23,522 bases of DNA from Luminiphilus sp. Lineage in GTDB: Bacteria; Pseudomonadota; Gammaproteobacteria; Pseudomonadales; Halieaceae. The notes beneath the pieces are model-generated. The model saw only the letters and a program-made list of their open reading frames with translations, did not search any database and had not been told where the DNA came from. This document shows positions 7,365 to 17,358 of the stretch, in pieces. The stretch is from positions 1 to 23,522 of the forward strand of contig JAHEJH010000009.1 of assembly GCA_024638905.1 (NCBI GenBank). Reading direction: 5' to 3'. Each line of letters opens with the position of its first letter. Position 1 is the first letter of the stretch. A program made the translations under genes and the position numbers.

Positions 7365-8201
7365 ATGCAGCCCCACGGAGAAGTTCGTTCACTGTCGGCT
7401 GGGGTGCGACGCATCGTGGCGCCGAATCCCGGGCCCATGACCGGTCCTGGTACCAATACCTACATTGTCGGTGAAACCGATTTGGTGGTCGTGGACCCCG
7501 GGCCCGCTGCACCGTCACACATTGAGGCTATTCTCGATTGCGTGGGCGATCGTCTGAAATTTATTGCTTGCACCCACACGCACCCGGACCACTCGCCGGC
7601 GGCCGCGCGCTTAGCGGAGGCGACCGGCGCCACGCTGATTGGTCGGGTGACGGCAGACGACCGACATCAGGACCTGACCTTTCAGCCGGCGGCGCAGATC
7701 GAGGATGACGATTGCATCACTGGCGAAGGGTGGACGCTCCGCGCGATTCGCACGCCGGGTCATGTCGATAACCATGTCTGCTTTCTGCTCGAGGAAGAGG
7801 GCATGGTATTTGCCGGTGACCACATCATGAACGGGTCCACCGTAGTGATTGTGCCCCCGGGCGGCAATATGGCCGATTACATTGTCTCGCTGAGGCGACT
7901 GCTCGACTACGACGTCAAGGTGGTTGCGCCGGGTCACGGTGAATTGATTCCGGATTGTCGTGGCGAGGTAGAAAAGCTGGTGCGCCATCGTTTGATGCGC
8001 GAAGCTAAGGTCGCCTCGGCGCTTGGCAGCGCGCCTCAGTCACTGGACGGCTTGGTCACTACCGTTTATGACGATGTGGACCCGGCTATGCACGAGTGGG
8101 CCAAGCTGTCTCTGCTGGCGCATTTGATCAAGCTCGAAGGCGAAGGGCGAACCCTGAAATCGACTGTTGAGGGCGTAGACCACTGGGCGCTGGTTGCTTG
8201 A
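7365..8201 (+). CDS. Metallo-beta-lactamase-fold hydrolase, LACTB2-like
   Basis: This 278-residue protein has a complete binuclear metal site: H71, H73, D75 and H76 in THTHPDH, H133 in GHVDNH, D152 in FAGDH, and H191 in PGHG. The N-terminal NPGPMTGPGTNTY and the C-terminal helical region after about 205 resemble the LACTB2 group, whose human member is a ribonuclease; other relatives are thioesterases of the glyoxalase II type. The ATG lies one base after the fabV stop and its ribosome site (GGTGGAGTGAG) is inside fabV, so translation is probably coupled. Placement between fabV and an acyl-CoA ligase suggests, but does not prove, a role with acyl thioesters. A resistance beta-lactamase is unlikely, since no signal peptide is visible. 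Confidence 0.85.
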   Translation: MQPHGEVRSLSAGVRRIVAPNPGPMTGPGTNTYIVGETDLVVVDPGPAAPSHIEAILDCVGDRLKFIACTHTHPDHSPAAARLAEATGATLIGRVTADDRHQDLTFQPAAQIEDDDCITGEGWTLRAIRTPGHVDNHVCFLLEEEGMVFAGDHIMNGSTVVIVPPGGNMADYIVSLRRLLDYDVKVVAPGHGELIPDCRGEVEKLVRHRLMREAKVASALGSAPQSLDGLVTTVYDDVDPAMHEWAKLSLLAHLIKLEGEGRTLKSTVEGVDHWALVA

Positions 8202-8220
8202 TAGCTGACGCGATTCCGGG

Positions 8221-8250
8221 TTGCTGACCCCTACCGCAAGTCGGTACATT
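8221..8250 (+). promoter_or_regulatory. Weak candidate promoter for the acyl-CoA ligase gene
   Basis: TTGCTG (8221-8226) and TACATT (8245-8250) are spaced by 18 bases in the 81-base gap after the hydrolase gene. The match is modest. Read-through from fabV is equally plausible, because no terminator is visible in the gap. Confidence 0.2.
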
Positions 8251-8282
8251 CCCCGCTCGAAGACGAAGGAGAATAAACGGCC

Positions 8283-9908
<1,626 letters not shown>

Positions 9909-9968
9909 TTTTCTCGAGGGGTTTCAAGGATGGTGATCTTTGACTGACCAGTTGAGTCTCTCTAGCGG

Positions 9969-12900
9969 ATGGATGGCTCAACGTTGAGCAATTTGAGCAA
10001 ATCAGAGTCGTCTGCCGCCTCGACGCGAGTGGTGGACATTATTATCCCCGTATACTCAGGCCTCGCCGAGGTCAGGGCGTGTCTCGAATCGGTGCTCTCT
10101 TCGAGTAGCGATTCGCAGGGCGAGGTGATTGTTATCAACGATTGCTCCCCAGAGCCTGCTATTGATCGATTTTTGAAGGGTCTCGAGCGCGAATCTCGCA
10201 TCACGCTACTGGAAAATGATGAAAACCTGGGCTTCGTCAAAAGCTGTAATCGCGCAGCTGACCTGCGGCCTGACAACGACTTCGTTTTACTCAACGCGGA
10301 TACCGAAGTTCACGGCAATTGGTTAGACCGGCTGGTCGCGCATGGAGCCACTGCCGGCGATATCGCCAGCATCACGCCGTTCTCTAACAATGCCACGATT
10401 GCCAGCTACCCAAGAGGGGGCGTGAGACGAGAAGCGCCTGAGGATATTCGTGTTGCTCAAATCGACGAGGCCATGTCTATCGCCAATGCGAGCGAGTCGG
10501 TGCCCCTGCCGACGGCCGTTGGATTTTGCATGTGGGTCTCCCGCGCTGCGTGGCAAGAAGTCGGCGGATTCGACGAGCGCTTCGGGCGAGGCTACGGTGA
10601 GGAGGTGGAGTTCTGCATGGCTACCGCCGCCAATGGCTGGCGCCACCTGTTAGCCTGTGATGTGTTTGTTTACCACGCGGGCGGCACGTCATTCGGCTAC
10701 GAATCAGAACAGCTGAAAGTCAAGGCCCAGCAGATTATCGATGATCGCTACCCCCACTTCCCTGACCTTGTGCAAGATTGGATCAGAGAAGACTCCGCGT
10801 TGGACGCCCGCATACGCTGTGATGTGCAGCTGCTTGGCCTGACTGATGCGCCAAGGATATTGCATGTCACTCACAACATGGGTGGCGGTGTTGAGCAGCA
10901 CGTCAGAGATCTGGCAACGGCCTGCAATGCAAAAGACAGTTCGCTCCATTTGGTGCTCAGACCCTGGGGTGAGGACGGCTATCGGTTGGAGCGCATCGGA
11001 GATAAAGGTGCGTTTCGTAAGCTGATCAATGCTGATGTGGCCCGGGAACTCATCCCTCGTTTTCTCGCTGCAGCCCAAATCCAACGGATACATTTTCATC
11101 ACTATGCCGGTGTTTCTGATTGGGTGTTATCACTGCCCGATGACCTGGGGCTCCCCTACGACGTCACCGTTCATGATTTTGTTTCGGTTTGCCCCCAGTT
11201 TCATTTTCAGGAGCCTTCCGGTCGTTATTGCGGTAGACCGGCAGAAAAGGACTGCAATCGCTGCATAGCAGGACGGCCCAATCATTTAGGGCTGGACATC
11301 AGTGCCTGGCGCAGCCTGTTCTCCTCACATTTTACAAAGGCGGAGCGGGTGATTTGTCCCACCCGTTATGTCGCACGGGTCATCGGCGAATACTTTCCTA
11401 CCGTTTCGCCACAGGTGTTGGCCCACCCCGAACCCCACTACGGGGTGCCTGCGGGATATGCCGAGCAAACCCGCAGCCGACTCAAAGTGGCAATCGTCGG
11501 CGGACTGACGCCGATCAAGGGCATCGATTTGGTGGAGGCGGTGATCAGGCAGGCGGAATCACGCGAGCTGCCTGTCGACTTTGTGGTCATCGGTTTTACG
11601 ACACGGCCGCTCTACAAAGGGTGTCGAGCCGCTGTTACCGGGGCATATTCCCGCGCAGAGCTACCCCAACTGCTCTTGAGAGAGCGGCCAGACTGTTTTT
11701 TGTTCCTGCCCCAAATTCCAGAGACGTTTAGTTACACCTTGTCCGCGTGTTTGGCGACGGGGCTTCCCATTGTCGCGCGGTCATTGGGTGCCTTCGAAGA
11801 GCGCCTCGAAAATATCGAGAGAGCGCATTTATTACCTTCGGACGCAAACGCGCAGGGCACGCTTGATGTCATTATGGCGCAACAACCCGCCTACGACACC
11901 GTGATCTCATTAAAAGGCGAAACACAGAAAGGTGAGACGCCTGAGGATGAGTATCTCGCGCATTATCTTGCGCCTCTATCACAGGCTATCGAGGCGGATC
12001 TGGACAGTCTCACAGTCACGTTGAGTGAGATGGATAAGGCCGATGCCCCCAGAGATAAATCCGCGCCGCCCATCGAGGAACTTCTGGACGTAGCGCTGGG
12101 GCAGCGTACTGAGGAGCACCAGGCGGAGCTGCGCAGGCAGGTTAAACACGCTGTCCACACTGTGGCGCAGCAGACAGCACACCTTGAAGTCAGGGCTGAG
12201 GAAGTGGCTCGTCTTGAGTCAGTCATTCATGAATTTAAAGACGCTAGCCAGCGTGAGGAGATCCATCTCAAGTCCGAAATTGCGGCTTTGCAGGGGCAGG
12301 TCGCCGAGTTGGAGGTTTGGCGGGCCCGTGCTCTTGAGCTCGAGGGCAGCACACTGTGGCGCATGATGGCTCCCGTGAGGTGGGTGCTGCACCGTATCAA
12401 GCTCTGTCTTCGGGCAGTTCTTAAAGTCGTGCGCTTCATCAGAAGGGGTTTGCTGTTCTGCCGATACCATTTTGCCATGGGCGGTTGGAGAGGGTTGAGC
12501 GTCGCCGCAGGACGGCGCCTAAAGCGCTTACAACACCGCCAGGCAATGGAGCGACGGACACCCGACTTGCAGGCATCGATCGTGCCTGATCTTCTGCCGC
12601 TACCGGTTGTCCTTGAGACCTGCGCTCAGCCCGCGTTAACGATTGTGATTCCCTGTTATGGCCAACATGAAGTGACGGCCCGATGCCTACAGTCCATCGC
12701 ATCGTTCCCGCCATCCGTGCCCTATGAGGTTCTGGTGGCCGACGATGCTTTTGCAACGCCATTTGATCCTGTGCAGTTTGAGTTGACTGGCTTGACCGTA
12801 TTGCGTGCAGAGGAAAATCAGGGCTTTCTGCGTAACTGTAACGCGGCGGTATCAAAGAGCGCGGGTGATCGCGTGCTGCTTCTCAACAACGACACATTGG

Positions 12901-14546
12901 TGCTGGAGGGAGCGGTTGATGCGCTCTGGCAGACGTTTGAGCGATTTGAGGGTGTTGGCGCGGTCGGTGCAAAGCTCCTCTATCCGAATGGGCGCCTGCA
13001 GGAGGCTGGGGGCATCATCTGGCAGGACGGGTCGGGTTGGAACTGGGGGCGCGACGAGAATGCGGATGCGCCCAGGTTCAACTATGTGCGCGATGCGGAT
13101 TATTGCTCCGCGGCCGCCCTAATGGTTGACAAGGCCCTCTGGGATTCCGTGGGCGGATTCGACGCGCGCTTCGCGCCCTGCTACTACGAGGATACGGATC
13201 TTTGTTTTGCCATCAGACTTCAGGGCAAACGCGTCCTTTATCAGCCGGCCGCCGAGGTAGTGCACTTTGAAGGTGTCAGCCACGGCACTGACGTTTCAGA
13301 GGGCGCCAAGGCCTATCAGGCTCGTAACCAAGTGACCTTCGCACAAAAGTGGCGCCAGGCGCTCGATTCTCATGCGCCAAATGGTGAGCGACCCTTGCGA
13401 GAGGCCCATCGCGGGGCGCGGGTGCGCATATTATGGCTTGAGGCCTGCGTGATTACCCCGGATCAGGATTCTGGTTCATTGCGCACGTTGAGGTTACTCA
13501 GACTGCTTTTGAAGCTGGGGTGTAAGGTGACCTTCGCGGCTGACAACCTGCTGGCGGATGAACCCTACGGCCAGCAACTGCGCGACGAGGGCATTGAGGT
13601 GTTGCATGCGCCTCACGTCAAATCCATGGGTGAGTATTTGCGCGATCATGGTGGACTCTATGACGTGGTCACGCTGTGCCGACATTACATCGCGATTCAA
13701 CACGTTGATTTGCTGAGGGAACACCATCCCGGCACTCAGATCTGGTTCGACACTATTGATTTGCACTATCTAAGGTTGCGGCGTCAGCATGATATAGATC
13801 AGGCGTCGGCCACGCTGAAGATGGCCGAGCTGGCTCACCGCGAGGAGTGTGAGGTGATCAGTAAATCTGATCTGACAATTGTCGTTAGCGAGGTCGAAGT
13901 CGCGGAGCTGGCCAACGAGGCGCCCGACGCGAAGGTCGCGATAATCAGCAACATCCACGAGGTCGCGCATGATAGGCGCGGCTTCGATGACCGCAGCGGT
14001 GTGATGTTTGTGGGTGGCTTTCAGCACCCCCCCAATATCGACGCGGTGGAATATTACGCGACAGAAATCTGGCCGCTGCTGACTGAGCTCTGTCCCGATT
14101 TGGAGACCTATATTATCGGTAGCCGCATGCCCGATAGTCTGAAAAGACTCGGAGAGTCCAAAGGACTCAAGATGTTGGGATTTGTGGAGGACCTGACTCC
14201 TTATTATGAGTCTTGCAAGCTAGCGATTGCCCCGCTTAGGTACGGTGCTGGGGTTAAAGGCAAGGTCAATCAAGCGTTGAGTTACGGGCTCCCTGTTGTG
14301 GGGTCCCCTGATGCGTTTGAGGGGATGGGTTTGACTCATGAGCGAGAGGTCATGGTTGCGGAGACGCCTCAGGGCTTTGCAGATTCCATTGCCGAAGTCT
14401 GTGACAACCACGGGCTATGGCAGGCATTGTCAGAGAAAGGGGGCGCATCGCTAGCGGGTCGCTTTACTCCTGAGGTCGCTGAGGAAGCGTTGCGGAATGC
14501 CTTGGCGCCTTGGCTAGACGAGAGGGATCTCGAAACCGTTGGCTAA
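9969..14546 (+). CDS. Four-module glycosyltransferase (GT2-GT4-coiled coil-GT2-GT4)
   Basis: The 1525-residue protein joins four glycosyltransferase modules. Residues about 20-285 are a GT2 fold (VDIIIPVY, metal-site region LLNADTEV with D111, then GGFDERFGRGYGEEVEFC). About 296-660 is a GT4-like fold (RILHVTHNMGGGVEQHV; VGGLTPIKGIDL; PETFSYTLSACLATGLPIV). About 700-790 is charged and heptad-like, ending in STLWRMMAPVRWV and a basic amphipathic stretch that may touch the membrane. About 890-1150 is a second GT2 (LTIVIPCYG, LLNNDT with D975, YYEDTDLCF, VVHFEG). About 1152-1510 is a second GT4 (VRILWLEA; GGFQHPPNIDA; APLRYGAGVKGKVNQALSYGLPVV). It likely builds a polysaccharide or glycan on the cytoplasmic side. 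No signal peptide or clear transmembrane helix is seen. The ribosome site before ATG 9969 is weak. Donor and acceptor sugars are unknown. Confidence 0.88.
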   Translation: MDGSTLSNLSKSESSAASTRVVDIIIPVYSGLAEVRACLESVLSSSSDSQGEVIVINDCSPEPAIDRFLKGLERESRITLLENDENLGFVKSCNRAADLRPDNDFVLLNADTEVHGNWLDRLVAHGATAGDIASITPFSNNATIASYPRGGVRREAPEDIRVAQIDEAMSIANASESVPLPTAVGFCMWVSRAAWQEVGGFDERFGRGYGEEVEFCMATAANGWRHLLACDVFVYHAGGTSFGYESEQLKVKAQQIIDDRYPHFPDLVQDWIREDSALDARIRCDVQLLGLTDAPRILHVTHNMGGGVEQHVRDLATACNAKDSSLHLVLRPWGEDGYRLERIGDKGAFRKLINADVARELIPRFLAAAQIQRIHFHHYAGVSDWVLSLPDDLGLPYDVTVHDFVSVCPQFHFQEPSGRYCGRPAEKDCNRCIAGRPNHLGLDISAWRSLFSSHFTKAERVICPTRYVARVIGEYFPTVSPQVLAHPEPHYGVPAGYAEQTRSRLKVAIVGGLTPIKGIDLVEAVIRQAESRELPVDFVVIGFTTRPLYKGCRAAVTGAYSRAELPQLLLRERPDCFLFLPQIPETFSYTLSACLATGLPIVARSLGAFEERLENIERAHLLPSDANAQGTLDVIMAQQPAYDTVISLKGETQKGETPEDEYLAHYLAPLSQAIEADLDSLTVTLSEMDKADAPRDKSAPPIEELLDVALGQRTEEHQAELRRQVKHAVHTVAQQTAHLEVRAEEVARLESVIHEFKDASQREEIHLKSEIAALQGQVAELEVWRARALELEGSTLWRMMAPVRWVLHRIKLCLRAVLKVVRFIRRGLLFCRYHFAMGGWRGLSVAAGRRLKRLQHRQAMERRTPDLQASIVPDLLPLPVVLETCAQPALTIVIPCYGQHEVTARCLQSIASFPPSVPYEVLVADDAFATPFDPVQFELTGLTVLRAEENQGFLRNCNAAVSKSAGDRVLLLNNDTLVLEGAVDALWQTFERFEGVGAVGAKLLYPNGRLQEAGGIIWQDGSGWNWGRDENADAPRFNYVRDADYCSAAALMVDKALWDSVGGFDARFAPCYYEDTDLCFAIRLQGKRVLYQPAAEVVHFEGVSHGTDVSEGAKAYQARNQVTFAQKWRQALDSHAPNGERPLREAHRGARVRILWLEACVITPDQDSGSLRTLRLLRLLLKLGCKVTFAADNLLADEPYGQQLRDEGIEVLHAPHVKSMGEYLRDHGGLYDVVTLCRHYIAIQHVDLLREHHPGTQIWFDTIDLHYLRLRRQHDIDQASATLKMAELAHREECEVISKSDLTIVVSEVEVAELANEAPDAKVAIISNIHEVAHDRRGFDDRSGVMFVGGFQHPPNIDAVEYYATEIWPLLTELCPDLETYIIGSRMPDSLKRLGESKGLKMLGFVEDLTPYYESCKLAIAPLRYGAGVKGKVNQALSYGLPVVGSPDAFEGMGLTHEREVMVAETPQGFADSIAEVCDNHGLWQALSEKGGASLAGRFTPEVAEEALRNALAPWLDERDLETVG

Positions 14547-15323
14547 TCGCTTTTCCACCATCTCGTGCGCAATCTCGTAAAGCGCAAGGTCTTGGTGATT
14601 CAGCCAATGTAGCTTTTGCCACGTTTCAGGTGAGAGACTCCGCTCCATCGAACGAAGTTGTTCCTCAAGGGTACTTTGATGATCTGGTGAGCTGACGTTT
14701 TCAGCCTTTCGTTTTGTGTAGACGAAGGGTATGCCGTACCTAGAAAGCGTTTCAGTGAAACTGGATACATCGATATCGAAGTGCTCTACTCGGCCCAAGC
14801 AAGGCACCACGCTCAGATGATTGATCGCAAGCTGCAAGTCAAGATTTGCACGCCCCTCCCGCCCCTCTAGTTTTGGCGGCAGCTTATAGCAGCGACTTAG
14901 CATGCTCGTCTGCAGGTTGGAGATTTGCAAAAGATTTTCCGAGAGTTTTTGGGTTATCCAGTCTTCAAGTCCTGCCAAGGGGTCAGAGCGTGTCACCGTC
15001 TCGAGCACTTTTTCCGCACCTCGCTTGCCGAACAGGAACACCGATCGTATCCGCAGCAACGGGTGGCGAATGAAAACAACGGGAATCGGTCTAAATTGTG
15101 TTGCCGACGGCGGCGGCAGATGAATCTGATGGGAAGAACAGGCTATTGCGTTGGGGTGCCTCTGAATAATCGTGCTGAGCTGGTCTTGATCAATCACCGA
15201 GAAGGAGAACGGGCCGTCAAATGTGATGTGTCCATCGCCATAGTTCTCATCCAGCACACGTTCAAATGTCGTGCCGGCGTTTTTGAAAATGTGGTAGTGA
15301 AGAAGCACATTGCGCAGTTGCAT
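14514..15323 (-). CDS. Sulfotransferase-like protein
   Basis: The 269-residue product has the two sequence signatures of PAPS-dependent sulfotransferases: a phosphosulfate loop HIFKNAGTTFERVL near the N-terminus (11-24, K14) and a 3'-phosphate site FIRHPLLRIRSVF (84-96, R86 and S94). Such enzymes transfer sulfate to carbohydrate hydroxyls; in bacteria they commonly act on capsule or exopolysaccharide. ATG 15323 is the only start in the frame before an upstream stop, and its ribosome site is poor. The 3' end overlaps the convergent glycosyltransferase gene by 33 bp, so the last codons of both genes share DNA. Two sampled 60-base lines, one inside this gene and one in the gap to gspE, are near 50% GC, against 67% in one aceE line, hinting at acquisition. 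The exact family and acceptor are not certain. Confidence 0.72.
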   Translation of the reverse strand: MQLRNVLLHYHIFKNAGTTFERVLDENYGDGHITFDGPFSFSVIDQDQLSTIIQRHPNAIACSSHQIHLPPPSATQFRPIPVVFIRHPLLRIRSVFLFGKRGAEKVLETVTRSDPLAGLEDWITQKLSENLLQISNLQTSMLSRCYKLPPKLEGREGRANLDLQLAINHLSVVPCLGRVEHFDIDVSSFTETLSRYGIPFVYTKRKAENVSSPDHQSTLEEQLRSMERSLSPETWQKLHWLNHQDLALYEIAHEMVEKRLANGFEIPLV

Positions 15324-15361
15324 GTCGATCAGGGCCGTATTGAGAAGAGAGTGTTCTGGTA

Positions 15362-15387
15362 CTCACTGCCGTCACAGGCGGAGTGAG
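15362..15387. repeat. Imperfect inverted repeat (bulged stem)
   Basis: CTCACTGCC pairs with GGC and AGTGAG across a GTCACA loop, leaving a two-base bulge. It lies about 40 bases upstream of the sulfotransferase start on its strand. A regulatory site or leader hairpin is possible, but chance is not excluded. Confidence 0.25.
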
Positions 15388-15496
15388 GCGAAGCTTAATG
15401 ATTGGGTAGCAGTGAATTCAACCCAACAAAGACCAATAGCCTCTCAGAGCAGATGTGAAAACTACCCGTCACCGGTCCGTGCGCCGAGCGATGCGA

Positions 15497-15505
15497 TGTT
15501 AAAAT
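15497..15505 (+). promoter_or_regulatory. Candidate extended -10 promoter of the gsp operon
   Basis: TGTTAAAAT is a good extended -10 element (TG, one base, TAAAAT) about 90 bases before the gspE start. It stands in an AT-rich patch of an otherwise GC-rich sequence, and no strong -35 box is visible. As gspE is the first gene of the run, a promoter is expected in this gap. Confidence 0.4.
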
Positions 15506-15593
15506 GTAAATCGTTCGACGGATGCTTAAGGAATAAGCTCCAAGCTGAGTCCGTCAATCCAAAGCCGCCTAGAACAAGGCCTTCAGGATAGTT

Positions 15594-17336
15594 ATGGTGA
15601 CGCAGGACCTCAATTCACAGAACGTGGACGCTACGCCTATGGGGGAGCGGCTGGTCGCCGCGGGCCTCCTGAGCGATCGTGATCTCGAGCGGGCGCGGCT
15701 CGCCAAGCGAGAGATGGGTTGCATGCTGGGTGAGGCTCTCGTGCGTTTGGGTCTCGTCGCAGAGTCAAACGTGGTCAAATACCTCGGCGAAGAGCTGGAT
15801 ATCCCGATCGCGGAAAAGGGCGGATATCCCGAGGAGCCTGTCATTATCGAAGGTTTGCCTGAGCACTTCCTGCTCAATAACACCGTAGTGCCACTGGCTC
15901 TGACAGAGAGCAGCATCACGCTCGCTGCGCTGAAACCTCAGGATGACTTCGTCAGGAAAGCCCTGCATCTGGCCACTGGCAAGAAGATAGAGCTACAGCT
16001 CGGAATGGCAGCGGATATAGAAGCGGCCCTTGAGCTTTATGTTCGGGGAGATGAAGAGGATGAGGTCGATAGCCTCGGCGCATTCGACGTCAACGACGAC
16101 GAGTTTGTTGAACATTTGAAGGACCTCGCCAGCGAGGCGCCTGTGATTCAGCGCGTTAATCAGATCATCCAACGCTCCCTGGACATAGAGGCGTCCGACG
16201 TGCATCTCGAGCACTTTGACGACGGCCTGAGGCTAAGGTATCGGATTGATGGCGTGCTTCAGGAGGCGAGTCAGATTGCTGATGCGAATCTTTCCGCTGC
16301 CATTGTGTCGCGCATCAAATTGCTGGCTAACCTCAATATCGCTGAACGCCGTCTTCCGCAGGACGGCCGCATTATGATGCGTGTCAAGGGCCACGAGCTG
16401 GACCTCCGGGTCTCGACGCTGCCCACCGTGCATGGCGAGGGCATTGTGATGAGGGTGCTTGATCGCCAGAGTATTCGCCTTGATCTGGCCGACATGGGCT
16501 TCAGTGACGATACGTTTGAGCACTACACGGATTTGTTGAAGCGCCCCCACGGTATTCTCTTGCTGACTGGCCCCACTGGCTCTGGCAAGACGACCACTCT
16601 CTATGCGTCGCTGTCAAATATGGATTCTGACTCGCTGAAAGTCATCACGGTCGAGGACCCCGTCGAGTATCAATTACACGGTATCAACCAGATCCCCGTT
16701 CATAGTCAAATTGGCCTCACCTTTGCCCTGGCGCTCCGATCTATCCTGCGGCAGGACCCCGACATTATTATGATCGGTGAGATGCGGGATACAGAAACGG
16801 CGCAAATCGCGGTGCAATCTGCCCTCACAGGGCACCTTGTGCTATCCACACTGCACACCAATACGGCGGCAGGAGCCATTACCCGGCTTGAAGATATGGG
16901 GGTAGAGCGTTTTTTGATTGCCGCTGCGGTAAACGGCGTGCTGGCGCAGCGCCTGGTGCGCAAATTGTGTAGTGAGTGTAAGACACCCTCGGAACTGCCT
17001 GCTGACGTGCTAAAAAGTACTGGACTCGAACCTTTTATGTCCGCGGGCAACCAGACCGTTTACGAGGCGGCGGGTTGTGAGCATTGCAAGCAAACCGGCT
17101 ATCGCGGTCGAATGGCGATTCATGAGTTGTTTGTTCTGGACCCCTCAGCCCAGCGCGCGGTGCTGGATGGCGCTGACGCCCCTCAACTCCGGGAGCACGC
17201 CAGGGCCCGGGGAATGCGAACGCTTTACGAGGATGGCCTGCACAAAGTGGCATTGGGTCTCAGCTCGCTGGATGAGGTTCTGCGGGTGACTCAGGATCAG
17301 AAGGAGGAGCCGGGAGATGGCCTCTATGCGGCCTGA
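15594..17336 (+). CDS. gspE: Type II secretion ATPase GspE
   Basis: This 580-residue cytoplasmic ATPase powers pseudopilus assembly in the type II secretion system. The N-terminal domain (about 15-150) is of the GspE/MshE type. The ATPase domain follows with Walker A GPTGSGKT (326-333, K332), Walker B region DIIMIGEMRD (390-399, E396) and the His box GHLVLSTLHTN. A zinc-binding four-cysteine site is complete at C459, C462, C495 and C498 (CSEC and CEHC), followed by GYRGR. AGGA lies five bases before the ATG. It could be confused with PilB, but the downstream gspF-gspN genes settle the system. It is the first gene of the operon and is followed by gspF after 22 bases. Confidence 0.96.
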   Translation: MVTQDLNSQNVDATPMGERLVAAGLLSDRDLERARLAKREMGCMLGEALVRLGLVAESNVVKYLGEELDIPIAEKGGYPEEPVIIEGLPEHFLLNNTVVPLALTESSITLAALKPQDDFVRKALHLATGKKIELQLGMAADIEAALELYVRGDEEDEVDSLGAFDVNDDEFVEHLKDLASEAPVIQRVNQIIQRSLDIEASDVHLEHFDDGLRLRYRIDGVLQEASQIADANLSAAIVSRIKLLANLNIAERRLPQDGRIMMRVKGHELDLRVSTLPTVHGEGIVMRVLDRQSIRLDLADMGFSDDTFEHYTDLLKRPHGILLLTGPTGSGKTTTLYASLSNMDSDSLKVITVEDPVEYQLHGINQIPVHSQIGLTFALALRSILRQDPDIIMIGEMRDTETAQIAVQSALTGHLVLSTLHTNTAAGAITRLEDMGVERFLIAAAVNGVLAQRLVRKLCSECKTPSELPADVLKSTGLEPFMSAGNQTVYEAAGCEHCKQTGYRGRMAIHELFVLDPSAQRAVLDGADAPQLREHARARGMRTLYEDGLHKVALGLSSLDEVLRVTQDQKEEPGDGLYAA

Positions 17337-17358
17337 TAAGCGCACGGAGCGCTGACGG

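Larger units (their letters stand above)
15324..15593. other. Intergenic region between sulfotransferase gene and gspE
   Basis: This 270-base gap separates divergent genes and contains no recognisable coding region. It holds a bulged stem (15362-15387), a weak TTGGGT/ACCCAA repeat (15402-15426) and a candidate promoter for the gsp operon near 15500. Confidence 0.55.

Noticed and set aside
14925..15386. 153-codon open frame on the plus strand
   Set aside because: Antisense to the sulfotransferase gene, whose frame has both PAPS-site motifs; this translation has none.
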